Source of the DNA: Arenibacter antarcticus
GTDB lineage: Bacteria; Bacteroidota; Bacteroidia; Flavobacteriales; Flavobacteriaceae
DNA: 64,000 nucleotides
Direction of reading: 5' to 3'
NCBI RefSeq assembly: GCF_041320605.1
Contig: NZ_CP166679.1
Span: forward strand, 1,612,001 to 1,676,000
Shown here: piece by piece, positions 33,600 through 42,378 of the stretch
Layout: each line of letters opens with the position of its first letter
How positions within the stretch are numbered: position 1 is the stretch's first letter
The notes under the pieces: model-generated
Told to the model about the DNA's origin: nothing
The model's database searches: none
What the model saw: only the letters and a program-made list of their open reading frames with translations
Translations under genes and position numbers: made by a program

Positions 33600-33710
33600 G
33601 GTTAATATTACTGCCTAATAATACTATTTATTAACGTGGTTTAGTAGCGGTATTCCTTTGAAATGAGCCATAACAATAAGTTGGTGCCGACCGATATGAT
33701 TATTGGTGAA

Positions 33711-33730
33711 CCTGACTGCCGTCAGACAAG
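33711..33730. repeat. REP-like 20-mer, copy 1
   Basis: CCTGACTGCCGTCAGACAAG matches 36110-36129 with one change; contains the inverted repeat CTGAC-tgcc-GTCAG. Confidence 0.6.
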
Positions 33731-33764
33731 TATACATCTGACAACTAAAAAAACAAAATAACAG

Positions 33765-34118
33765 ATGAAACATGTAACTTTAATAGGCGTTATTATAATG
33801 GCTATGTCCGTTTTGGGTTCTTGTGAATACAATTATGAAGAAGAAACATTGGAAATGGGAAACACTGAATGTGAGTTAGCAGTTTCATATGCAAGTACTA
33901 TAAGGCCCTTGATCGATAATAACTGTATGCCCTGTCACAACGGGGACGGTAAGGAACCCTTTGCGCCAGATTTAAGAACCTATAATTCGGTTATGGGTAT
34001 TGCGGGATTGATCAAGGAAGTTACCCAAAGCAGACGGATGCCAAAAGAGGGGAGCCTTTCCAATGAGGAGATTAACGCCATTAAATGTTGGGTAGATCAA
34101 GGCGCTTTAAACAATTAA
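33765..34118 (+). CDS. Single-heme c-type cytochrome lipoprotein
   Basis: 117 residues. The lipobox SVLGSC gives an N-terminal lipoprotein anchor near Cys20. One heme-binding CMPCH motif (NNCMPCHNGDG) lies near residue 54, with a candidate distal Met in SRRMPKEGSLS, followed by SNEEINAIKCWVDQGA, typical of small PSCyt-like cytochromes that precede DUF domains. It probably carries electrons in the periplasm or at the outer membrane. It is spaced 12 bp from the OB-fold gene and so co-transcribed. Confidence 0.88.
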   Translation: MKHVTLIGVIIMAMSVLGSCEYNYEEETLEMGNTECELAVSYASTIRPLIDNNCMPCHNGDGKEPFAPDLRTYNSVMGIAGLIKEVTQSRRMPKEGSLSNEEINAIKCWVDQGALNN

Positions 34119-34130
34119 AATTTGGAATAA

Positions 34131-34553
34131 ATGCTGGGTAGAAAAGTGTATTTAATTTTGAGTTTTATATTTATTGGCATTATAGCTATTGCTCTTTCGT
34201 TCTATCTCTATAATAAACCCCATGTCAACATTCAGAAAACGGATGCGGATTACCATTTAAGCGCCCAACAGCTTATTAGGGATTATGAGGATTTTGAAAT
34301 AGAGTCCAACAAAAAATACTCGGAACGCTTAATTGAAGTTGAAGGGCAAATACATGAGGTGTCTACTTTAAGGGGAAATATGGTTATTGCCTTAAAACCT
34401 GCCAATTCTCCATCTAGTGTTATATGTCATATGTTGCCGGAAGAAAGTGAAAAAGTATTAATGCTAAAAAAGGGACAAATAATAAAAATAAAAGGAAAGT
34501 GTACCGGATATTTATTAGATGTTATAATGGTAAGATGTATTTTAGTTCAATAA
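34131..34553 (+). CDS. Membrane-anchored OB-fold (tRNA_anti-like) protein
   Basis: 140 residues. One TM segment at about 7-25 anchors the protein; the rest resembles the tRNA_anti-like OB-fold: LSAQQLIRDYEDFEIESNKKYS, then LIEVEGQIHEVSTLRG and KGQIIKIKGKCTGYLLDVIMVRC. The family is found in Bacteroidota envelopes and does not imply tRNA binding. It overlaps neither neighbour but has 4 bp to the YceI gene, so it belongs to the operon. Confidence 0.82.
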   Translation: MLGRKVYLILSFIFIGIIAIALSFYLYNKPHVNIQKTDADYHLSAQQLIRDYEDFEIESNKKYSERLIEVEGQIHEVSTLRGNMVIALKPANSPSSVICHMLPEESEKVLMLKKGQIIKIKGKCTGYLLDVIMVRCILVQ

Positions 34554-34557
34554 CAAT

Positions 34558-35100
34558 ATGAAAGGATTTTATTTTATAATTATTAATTTATTGTTGCTAA
34601 ATTGTCTCACAGCACAAGGCAAATATCTTACGAAGGAAGGCTACGTATCGTTTTTTTCCCATTCCATTGTGGAGGATATAAAAGCGGATAACAATCAGGT
34701 GTTAAGTATAGTGGATACCGATACCGGTGAAATCGCGATTCAGCTCCTCATGCGTTCCTTTATGTTTAAAAAGGCACTGATGCAGGAACATTTTAATGAA
34801 AATTATGTAGAATCCTACAAATATCCTAAGGCCACATTCTCAGGTAAAATTAATAATATAGCCGATGTGAACGACCTAAATATGGAAGCCGAAATAGTTG
34901 GTAAGCTCAGTTTGCACGGGAGGGATAAGGAAATTAGCACTAAGGTAAATATTCGAATGGTTAAGGATGAACTTATATTGAGTGGGGAATTCACCGTGGA
35001 GGTGGCCGATTTTGATATTAAAATTCCAGCAATTGTAGAGAATAACATCGCTAAAACTATCAAGGTAAGTTTTGAACTGCATCATAAACCATATAAGTAA
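34558..35100 (+). CDS. YceI-family periplasmic lipid-binding protein
   Basis: 180 residues with a signal peptide (about 1-19, ending TAQG). The YceI barrel shows FFSHSIVEDIKADNN, then the long MQEHFNENYVESYKYPKATFSG (the usual YceI x-M-xxHF and YPxAxF signature, shown here in part) and GKLSLHGRDKEISTKVNI. Relatives bind isoprenoid quinones or polyprenyl lipids in a beta-barrel. It ends 4 bp before the ATG of the DUF5777 gene. Confidence 0.9.
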   Translation: MKGFYFIIINLLLLNCLTAQGKYLTKEGYVSFFSHSIVEDIKADNNQVLSIVDTDTGEIAIQLLMRSFMFKKALMQEHFNENYVESYKYPKATFSGKINNIADVNDLNMEAEIVGKLSLHGRDKEISTKVNIRMVKDELILSGEFTVEVADFDIKIPAIVENNIAKTIKVSFELHHKPYK

Positions 35101-35104
35101 AATT

Positions 35105-36013
35105 ATGAAAAACATTTTATTTTACATCTTTATTTTTATTGCCACGTGTAACGTCTTTTCCCAGGACCTGAAGGATATTTTGGAGCAGGAATCGGCCGAT
35201 ACCACCTTTCTTGTGGCGAGTACGTTTAACGGTACCCGATTGCTCAATGGTCATTCTGTGGAGACCAGAAAAGAAGGAGTATTGGAGTTTTTAATCTCCC
35301 ATCGTTTTGGTAGGGTGAATTCAGGTTTTGATCAACTTTTTGGGTTGGACGATTCCAATATCCGGTTTGGATTGGAGTATGCCCTCAATGACCGTCTTAC
35401 CTTGGCAATAGGAAGAAGTTCTTTTGAAAAAACTTATGATGCCTATGCAAAGTATAGATTATTACAACAAAAAACGGGGGAAAACCCTTTCCCTTTTAGT
35501 CTTACCGTTCTTGGTAGTGCAACGGAGAAAACGATCAAGGATTATGAACCTGATGAAAAGCCATCGTTTAGTGACCGATTAACCTATACAGGTCAGCTGT
35601 TGATCGCCCGAAAATTTAATCCGAACCTCTCCGTGCAATTTGCACCTACCATTGTGCATTTTAATACAGTTCCAGAATCTATAGACCCCAATGATATTGT
35701 TTCTCTTGGCTTTGGTGCCAGGGTTAAAATAAGCAAGCGGGTATCTGTGAATGGGGAATATTATTATAATATAAATCCATTTAAATCACAGGACGTAAAA
35801 AATTCTATAGCTTTTGGGGTAGATATTGAAACAGGAGGGCATATTTTTCAATTGATATTGACCAATTCCGTTTCCATGATCGAAAAGGGGTTTCTTGCAG
35901 AAACTTCTGGTGATTTTTTTAATGGGGATATTCATTTTGGATTTAATATCTCCAGAGCCTTCCAAATAAAAAAGGCTAAAAACAGTAATGGTTTAAAATA
36001 CAATGATGATTAA
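35105..36013 (+). CDS. DUF5777-type outer-membrane beta-barrel protein
   Basis: 302 residues from the ATG at 35105; an earlier in-frame ATG (35072) lies inside yceI and would spoil the signal peptide. Residues 1-20 are a signal peptide ending FSQ. The mature part has repeated beta-strands: EFLISHRFGRVNSGFDQLFGLDDSNIR split over the start, then IRFGLEYALNDRLTLAIGRSS, and a final FGFNISRAFQIKK. DUF5777 proteins often follow YceI and a small cytochrome, as here, suggesting a shared envelope function. Confidence 0.85.
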   Translation: MKNILFYIFIFIATCNVFSQDLKDILEQESADTTFLVASTFNGTRLLNGHSVETRKEGVLEFLISHRFGRVNSGFDQLFGLDDSNIRFGLEYALNDRLTLAIGRSSFEKTYDAYAKYRLLQQKTGENPFPFSLTVLGSATEKTIKDYEPDEKPSFSDRLTYTGQLLIARKFNPNLSVQFAPTIVHFNTVPESIDPNDIVSLGFGARVKISKRVSVNGEYYYNINPFKSQDVKNSIAFGVDIETGGHIFQLILTNSVSMIEKGFLAETSGDFFNGDIHFGFNISRAFQIKKAKNSNGLKYNDD

Positions 36014-36099
36014 TTGTTGATACGCCCATCTCCAGGGCAAAGGGAGAAATAATGTTATGAAATGAGCATGGCCGAAATCTGATCGCAAATACGAATGAA

Positions 36100-36136
36100 G
36101 ATATGCGAACCTGACTGCCGTCAGGCAAGTTCGCAT
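36100..36136. repeat. Inverted repeat with REP-like core, copy 2
   Basis: ATGCGAAC and GTTCGCAT flank CCTGACTGCCGTCAGGCAAG (36110-36129), forming a hairpin. The core is shared with 33711-33730. Confidence 0.6.
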
Positions 36137-36200
36137 ACCCGTGCTGAGCGCAGCCGAAGTATGACCGTTAAAAATCAATAAGCATCTACATATGAAAGAT

Positions 36201-36234
36201 AAAAGGACTTCCAATAAAAATAGAAGGCCTTTTT
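36201..36234. terminator. Bidirectional terminator between convergent genes
   Basis: AAAAGGACTTC pairs with GAAGGCCTTTT (one mismatch) around a 11-nt loop, with A and T runs on both sides. Confidence 0.65.
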
Positions 36235-36247
36235 AATGGTTTTGGTA

Positions 36248-36625
36248 CTAGGCACATGAAACTGATACAGTATGCGTGTGCCCGTCTCCCGCCGTTGAGG
36301 TTACTGATATTCCACTATTGCTTTTTAAAGCGGTAAAGTTAGCTGCGGTCAATGTTACCACGTGATCATGGCCCGAACTCCCCATAATGGAATACACTTT
36401 TTGGACACCAGCATTAATATCTGCTGTGGATACCGTTAAAGTATGCCCATGATTAGTTCCAATTGCAGTTTTAGTCCCATTGGCCAAGCAATCCCCCTTT
36501 GGGTCTGGATCAGGGTCTGGGTTGTCAGTTCCATTATCCGAACTGGAACATCCGAGTAGCGAATAGGCAGGTATCGTAATTAATACTGCACCCGCTGTCT
36601 TTTGAATAAATGTTTTTCTGTCCAT
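36248..36625 (-). CDS. Small His-rich lipoprotein with three GHxH-like motifs
   Basis: 125 residues from the ATG at 36625 (MDRKTFIQK...). The N-terminus has a hydrophobic segment and lipobox YSLLGC. After a Pro-Asp linker, three motifs follow: NHGHTLTVS, SGHDHVVTL and DGHTHTVSVS, each Gly-His-x-x-x-Val or Gly-His-x-His-x-Val. The spacing of about 30 residues suggests a repeated metal-binding strand pair, perhaps copper or zinc. I know no characterised family. It converges on the DUF5777 gene and lies at the edge of the redox cluster. Confidence 0.75.
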   Translation of the reverse strand: MDRKTFIQKTAGAVLITIPAYSLLGCSSSDNGTDNPDPDPDPKGDCLANGTKTAIGTNHGHTLTVSTADINAGVQKVYSIMGSSGHDHVVTLTAANFTALKSNSGISVTSTAGDGHTHTVSVSCA

Positions 36626-36779
36626 TTCCGTAATTTTTACATACAAGATACTGAAAAATAGCGATTTTTCTATGTTTAAACGATTGCTAATTATGGAAAA
36701 ATAAAGATAAATATAGCATTGTAGGACAATAGCCCAAAGTGGTTTGTATTCCTAAATTATTAGAATACAGGGCTCTTTA

Positions 36780-36960
36780 TTACTTCATTTTTCGCATCAA
36801 TCCTTTCTGGGCTACCGAGGCGATTAGCGGTCCCTGTCCATTTTCCTTATGTCTTGTAGGTGTGAATCTTATAAGTGTCGGGTATTTACTTTTTTCCGCA
36901 AAAAATATCACTGGTTGATTATCATATAAAATATACTTAGGTTGCTTTTTTTTCAAAGCC
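36780..36960 (-). pseudogene. Short ORF remnant, unknown
   Basis: About 60 codons open on the minus strand without an ATG, reading KKKQPKYILYDNQPVIFFA and ending VAQKGLMRKMK. The composition looks protein-like, and an upstream part is missing or uses a rare start. No family recognised. Confidence 0.35.
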
Positions 36961-37150
36961 CAAAAAATTAAAATAAGAAAGTAGTTCTGCTGGTAATAAG
37001 TTTAATAACTATAAAACGGTTCCCTTATCCCTAGCGTAGTTTTTGAAATCAAAGTAAAAAGTTGTTGCGTATAGTCCAACATTTGTTATTAATCCTTTTT
37101 TTTCTCCCTGTCCGTAGGGGATCAAGTCAAAAAGTTGTGGGATTATAGAT

Positions 37151-37279
37151 TTAGACAAATATAGTTGAGAGTCTAAATAGGAAGCATTCTCTATTCCTGA
37201 CCTCTCTGAACTGCGCCCTGAACGCTTTTATTTTTGCGTTAAAAGATTCTGCTGAAGCGTTTGTACGGATCATAACCCA
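37151..37279 (-). pseudogene. ISAon1-family transposase, C-terminal fragment
   Basis: The minus-strand reading WVMIRTNASAESFNAKIKA continues FRAQFREVRN to a stop at 37151, the usual end of ISAon1 (ISL3-related) transposases. The 5' part is missing and replaced by the 202-bp repeat at the RTNAS position. IS-end sequence (CCACAACTTTTTGACTTGAT) follows near 37120-37140. Confidence 0.75.
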
Positions 37280-37468
37280 TTGTTGTGTTTCTGCGAAAGT
37301 TATTGTTAACCTTTAAAGAAGCCTTAGTTTTCAACGAACCACACTAGCTGGTAGAAAAACAAAAAATAGCAAGCCATAGCTTGTTTTGGTTTCCATTCTT
37401 ATACAGGATTGCATTTTCCAGTGTAGGAAGTGAATCCGGCACTAAGTCGGGAGACTTAGCACAGCGAG
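37267..37468. repeat. 202-bp dispersed repeat, copy 2
   Basis: Direct repeat of 30532-30733. It joins the ISAon1 fragment on its left side. No terminal inverted repeats seen. Confidence 0.85.
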
Positions 37469-38097
37469 TTAATATAAAAATTTAGCGATATACTTTTTTC
37501 AGGGAGCAGCATGTTCCAGTATTAAAAACCAAGCTTATTTAGACTGTTGTCGCTAATGGTTGGATGATCGTAAAGCCTGCTACATTAAATTTTTTGTTGC
37601 GCGAACTATGCGGTAAAATTATTGATAATAAATATTCCTTAAATTGTAATTCAATTAAACACCTAGATAGTAATTGATTCGAGCTAATTTCAGCTAAATA
37701 GGTTGAAACTTTATGATGCAATCGGTTGCGTAAAGTGGCGCGATTATTTAGATTTGTCCAAAGGTAGCTAGGCTTGTGTTTTCTTGTGACGACCAAAATT
37801 CTATAATCAATTCATATCAAGGGTTGAAAAACCTAAGTAAACAAGTCTGATTTGTGGATAAAAACGACTCGAACTTGATTGTGTGACCTTAATCATCAGC
37901 TAAGTATGAATGCCAACTAACATTATATTTTTGATAATTAGTTTAAACGCTTAATAAGAGTCAGGGAAATACAACCAAAACATGAGTTTAAAATATTATT
38001 TTTAACTACATCTCATTTGGTTACAATTATTTCAAAAATCAATCATTGTGCCAAAAGTGAGTAAAGCTAATAACCCTAACCAATAAAAATTAACATA

Positions 38098-40836
38098 GTG
38101 AAAAAAGCCATCTTAACAGTACTATCCTTTGCCGTATTGTTGGTGATTGTAGGGGTATTATGGAGTAATCTAAAACCGGAATCGACAGTAGACTATAGTG
38201 CAAATATAAAACCTATCCTTAACAAGCATTGCATTGTTTGTCATGGTGGGGTGAAAAAAAGCGGAGGCTTTAGCCTATTGTTTGAAAACGAAGCTTTTGC
38301 GGACACCAAAGCAGGACATCCAGCCATTATTCCCGGCAATGCCTCCAAAAGCCCGTTCATCCAGCTTTTAAAGGAGGATGACCCAGAATTGCGAATGCCC
38401 TATCAAAAACCACGGTTAACGGATGAGGAAATAGAACTATTGACCAAATGGGTGGATCAAGGTGCTAAATGGGGCAAACATTGGGCCTATAGTCTTCCTG
38501 GTGAAGTAGAGGTGCCAGAGTCAACACAGACTGCAGGCATTTCTTCCATGGGCTCCGAAGGGTTTATACAAAACGATATTGACCATTTTATCTTAAGGAC
38601 ACTTGAAAATAATGATTTGGAACACAGTCCATCCGCAGAGCCTCATGTACTTGCAAGAAGGCTCTCCTTGGATATAACCGGGCTACCTGCTGACCATGAA
38701 TTATTCGATGATTTTAAATCTGAAAAAATATCCTATGAAAATATGGTGGACCAATTGTTGTCCAGGAATTCATATGGAGAAAAATGGGCCAGTTGGTGGT
38801 TAGACCAGGCCCGTTATGCCGATACCAAGGGATATGAGAAAGATATGGGGAGATCGATGTGGGAATACAGGGATTGGGTAATAAAGGCGTTCAATACCGA
38901 TATGCCTTATGACCAGTTTACCATTGAGCAACTTGCGGGGGACCTTTTGCCGGATCCTTCCGTGGATCAACTCATCGCGACGGCCTTCCATAGGCAGACC
39001 ATGAACAATGACGAAGGAGGGACCGACGACGAAGAATTTAGAGTGGCAGCTATTATAGATAGGGTAAATACCACTTTTGAAGTATGGCAGAGCACTACCA
39101 TCGGTTGCGTACAATGCCATAGCCACACTTACGATCCCTTTAAAAATGAGGAATATTACAATTTGATGGCCTTCTTTAATAATACCAGGGATGAAGATAC
39201 TACGGAGGATGAACCCAACCTAAAATTTTACAACAAAGACCAGAAGGCCACAGTGGCCAATATCAACCAATGGATTTTAAAAAATGAAAACAAGGAGGTT
39301 GCCGTAGCGTACAGTAATTTTCTAAAATATTCCGAACCTGTTTACCATGCCCATTTAGCCGAAAATTATACCAACGGAAATTTGGCCGATACCAAATGGC
39401 TCGCCCTGCGCGACAAGGGATCTTGTTATATCAATGATGTATATACCCAAGGCGCCAATTTTATGTACCTAAAATATGCCTCTGGAATAGACGCCACCAA
39501 AATAACTATTAGAAGGGATAATTCGGAAGGGGAAATACTGGCGCAGTTCAATACCAATAAGACGAATGGAAGGGTCATCCAAAAATTCCCCTTCAAGAAA
39601 ACTAAGGAAAAGATAAACTTGTACATTGAGGCAGAGAATGATAAGGTTTCCCCAAAATCGCCCACGAGTTATATTTCATGGTTTGCTTTTCTCCCTGAAC
39701 TCCAAGGAGTGGCATCTGAGGGATATTCAGAGATCGATCAAAGGTTCATGGAATTGTTGAACACCTCTACCCCCACCTTGCCCATCATGGTCGAGAATCA
39801 AGATTTTCAAAAAAGGACTACGCAATTCTTTGAAAGGGGAAGCTGGCTGATGCAGACTGATACCGTACTACCAGCCACCCCACATGTACTGAACGATTGG
39901 AAGGCCGAATGGCCAAAAAACAGGTTAGGGTTTTCCCGATGGTTGGTCAGCAAGGAAAATCCGCTTACTGCTCGAACCCTGGTCAATAGGGTGTGGCATC
40001 AGCTCTTTGGGCAGGGCATTGTGGCTTCCTTGGAAGATATGGGATCGCAGTCCGATGCACCTTCCCACCCGGAACTACTGGATTGGCTTGCCCTAAGGTT
40101 TATGAACGAGCACCAATGGAGTATAAAAGCTTTGGTCAAGGAAATTGTAATGTCCGGAACCTACAGGCAAAGCTCCGTGAACAATGCAAAACTCTATAAC
40201 GTGGATCCAGAAAATAAATTATACGCCAGAGGACCAAGGATACGGCTTACCGCAGAACAAATAAGGGACCAAGCCTTGTCCGTTTCAGGACTGTTAAGTA
40301 CAAAGATGTACGGCCCAAGTGTTATGCCGCCCCAACCAGAGGGTATTTGGCAAACCGTTTATAATGGGGGGCAATGGACAGAAAGCAAGGGAGATGACAA
40401 ATACCGAAGGGCCGTATATACCTACTTAAAGCGCACCAGCCCTTACCCTTCCTTGGTTACATTTGATGCCAGCAGTCGCGAGGTCTCCACGGTTCGAAGA
40501 ACAGTGACCAACACTCCTTTGCAGGCCCTAGTCACTCTCAACGACCCCGTTTACTTGGAAACCGCATTTTATTTGGCAAAATATATGGCCAAGGCCGATG
40601 GTATCGAAAAGAGCATTGCCACAGGTTATTATAGGGCATTGTCGGGCGATATTGGGGAAGAAAAGTTAAGCGCCCTAAAAGCACTTTACCAAAGCACCTA
40701 TAAGGAATTTGAACAACGCCCGGAAACAATAAGGGAGTTCATCCCTTTCGATCCAGATGCCGATCCCAATCTAGCGGCGCTGACCGTAGTGGCCAATGCC
40801 ATAATGAACCTAGATGAATTTTTAACAAAATCGTAG
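38098..40836 (+). CDS. PSCyt1/DUF1549/DUF1553 (PSD1-type) cytochrome protein
   Basis: 912 residues, start GTG. A TM anchor (5-23) is followed by a planctomycete-type cytochrome domain with heme motif CIVCH (about residue 46) and RMPYQKPRLTDEEIELLTKWVDQGA, then DUF1549 (about 155-370) with YGEKWASWWLDQARYADT and CVQCHSHTYDPF, and DUF1553 (about 600-870) with NPLTARTLVNRVWHQLFGQGIV, PSHPELLDWLA and RRAVYTYLKRTSPYP. A second CxxCH (CVQCH) makes it potentially diheme. First gene of a four-gene operon; its role, probably in periplasmic oxidation of carbohydrate-derived substrates, is not proven. Confidence 0.92.
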   Translation: MKKAILTVLSFAVLLVIVGVLWSNLKPESTVDYSANIKPILNKHCIVCHGGVKKSGGFSLLFENEAFADTKAGHPAIIPGNASKSPFIQLLKEDDPELRMPYQKPRLTDEEIELLTKWVDQGAKWGKHWAYSLPGEVEVPESTQTAGISSMGSEGFIQNDIDHFILRTLENNDLEHSPSAEPHVLARRLSLDITGLPADHELFDDFKSEKISYENMVDQLLSRNSYGEKWASWWLDQARYADTKGYEKDMGRSMWEYRDWVIKAFNTDMPYDQFTIEQLAGDLLPDPSVDQLIATAFHRQTMNNDEGGTDDEEFRVAAIIDRVNTTFEVWQSTTIGCVQCHSHTYDPFKNEEYYNLMAFFNNTRDEDTTEDEPNLKFYNKDQKATVANINQWILKNENKEVAVAYSNFLKYSEPVYHAHLAENYTNGNLADTKWLALRDKGSCYINDVYTQGANFMYLKYASGIDATKITIRRDNSEGEILAQFNTNKTNGRVIQKFPFKKTKEKINLYIEAENDKVSPKSPTSYISWFAFLPELQGVASEGYSEIDQRFMELLNTSTPTLPIMVENQDFQKRTTQFFERGSWLMQTDTVLPATPHVLNDWKAEWPKNRLGFSRWLVSKENPLTARTLVNRVWHQLFGQGIVASLEDMGSQSDAPSHPELLDWLALRFMNEHQWSIKALVKEIVMSGTYRQSSVNNAKLYNVDPENKLYARGPRIRLTAEQIRDQALSVSGLLSTKMYGPSVMPPQPEGIWQTVYNGGQWTESKGDDKYRRAVYTYLKRTSPYPSLVTFDASSREVSTVRRTVTNTPLQALVTLNDPVYLETAFYLAKYMAKADGIEKSIATGYYRALSGDIGEEKLSALKALYQSTYKEFEQRPETIREFIPFDPDADPNLAALTVVANAIMNLDEFLTKS

Positions 40837-40838
40837 CC

Positions 40839-42347
40839 ATGAACAGTTTAGACAGACTTATAAAAGAGAAGATAGAAAGGGAGTTACAGGCCAATACCAG
40901 AAGGCATTTTATAAAAAATTGCGTCACAGGAATGGGCGGATTGGCGTTGGGGTCTTTTTTTATGTCATGTAATTCTTTTGGCAGTAAAAAAGGAACTGGG
41001 AAGATTGCTCTTACCGAAAGGGATATTAATCCAATGGCTTCCTTGGCCCCACCATTTCCGGCTAAGGTAAAATCAGTAATCTACCTTCATATGGCCGGAG
41101 CACCATCCCAACTTGAGATGTTCGATTATAAGCCTGCCCTTCAAAAACTGGACGGGCAGCTTACCCCCCAATCAATCCTAGAGGGAAAAAAATTCGCTTT
41201 CATCAGGGGGACACCAAAATTATTGGGGCCACAGGCAGAATTTAAACAAGAAGGGGAATCCGGGAATTGGGTATCCAATTTTTTACCACATTTTTCAAAG
41301 GTGGTGGACGAGGTCGCTTTTTTAAAAGCGGTGAACACCGACCAATTTAACCATGGTCCCGCCCAGTTGTTTATGCAAACGGGGAGCCCAAGGCTGGGGA
41401 GACCGAGTATAGGTTCTTGGGTGACCTATGGCCTCGGTTCTGAAAATCAGAATTTACCCGGTTTTGTGGTATTGACCTCGGGAGGAAAAACTCCAGATGC
41501 CGGAAAAAGTATCTGGGGAAGCGGTTTCCTGCCCTCGGTATACCAAGGGGTGCAATGTCGTTCCAAGGGGGATCCGGTTTTATTTATTGAGGATCCTAAG
41601 GGAATTTCCCGGAACATCAAAAAAAGTACCATAGAGGCCATTAATAATATCAATAAGGAAGAATTTAATAAATACTCCGATCCCGAGATCTTGGCCAGGA
41701 TCAATCAATATGAGATGGCCTATAGAATGCAGACCGCCGTTCCAGAAGTAATGAATATTAATGACGAACCGGAGCATATCAAAGAAATGTACGGGGTAAA
41801 ACCTGGAAAGGAATCTTTTGCCAATAATTGTTTGTTGGCCAGAAAACTGGTAGAGGACGGGGTCCGTTTTGTACAATTGTATGATTGGGGCTGGGATAGC
41901 CATGGAACAGACCATGGAACTGCCGTAGACCTGGGCCTAAGAAATAAATGTACCGAAATTGACAGACCTATGTCTGCCCTGCTCTTAGACCTCAAACAAA
42001 GAGGGTTGTTGGACGAAACCCTTGTGGTATGGGGAGGGGAATTTGGCAGAACGCCCATGCAGGAAAACAGGGAGGGCCAGGAAATGGCCTTTAAGGGAAG
42101 GGATCACCACGGGGACGCCTTTACCATGTGGATGGCCGGGGGCGGTATCAAAAAAGGGGCCTGTTGGGGCCTGACCGATGAAATTGGTTATTCTGCCCTG
42201 GAAGGACAGGTGTCGGTACATGACGTTCATGCGACCATATTACATTTACTTGGCTTTAACCATGAGCAATTTACCTTCGATTTTCAAGGAAGACCTTTCC
42301 GCCTCACGGATGTAGAAGGCCATGTTATCAACGAAATTCTGGCTTAA
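40839..42347 (+). CDS. DUF1501 protein (Tat-like, sulfatase/phosphatase fold)
   Basis: 502 residues. The N-terminal segment has an RRHF motif followed by a hydrophobic stretch and a cysteine (GSFFMSC), consistent with export and lipidation. DUF1501 features: KSVIYLHMAGAPSQLEMFDYKP near 75, FNHGPAQLFMQTG, VVWGGEFGRTPM near 393, and DHHGDAFTMWMAGGG, all typical of the alkaline-phosphatase-like metal site. It follows the PSD1 gene by 2 bp; the PSD1-DUF1501 pair is a fixed unit in Planctomycetes and Bacteroidota. Confidence 0.92.
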   Translation: MNSLDRLIKEKIERELQANTRRHFIKNCVTGMGGLALGSFFMSCNSFGSKKGTGKIALTERDINPMASLAPPFPAKVKSVIYLHMAGAPSQLEMFDYKPALQKLDGQLTPQSILEGKKFAFIRGTPKLLGPQAEFKQEGESGNWVSNFLPHFSKVVDEVAFLKAVNTDQFNHGPAQLFMQTGSPRLGRPSIGSWVTYGLGSENQNLPGFVVLTSGGKTPDAGKSIWGSGFLPSVYQGVQCRSKGDPVLFIEDPKGISRNIKKSTIEAINNINKEEFNKYSDPEILARINQYEMAYRMQTAVPEVMNINDEPEHIKEMYGVKPGKESFANNCLLARKLVEDGVRFVQLYDWGWDSHGTDHGTAVDLGLRNKCTEIDRPMSALLLDLKQRGLLDETLVVWGGEFGRTPMQENREGQEMAFKGRDHHGDAFTMWMAGGGIKKGACWGLTDEIGYSALEGQVSVHDVHATILHLLGFNHEQFTFDFQGRPFRLTDVEGHVINEILA

Positions 42348-42378
42348 AACACCAATCAAACTATAATAGACCTATTCA

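Larger units (their letters stand above)
36626..38097. other. 1.5-kb region with IS debris and repeat
   Basis: Contains a short minus-strand ORF remnant (36780-36960), an ISAon1-type transposase tail (37151-37279), the second 202-bp repeat (37267-37468) and an IS-end-like motif near 37502. An 85-codon minus-strand frame at 37539-37796 has no recognisable features. Confidence 0.55.

Noticed and set aside
37539-37796. 85-codon minus-strand ORF in the IS-debris region
   Set aside because: No recognisable domain, unlikely composition, no context; could not be supported as a gene.
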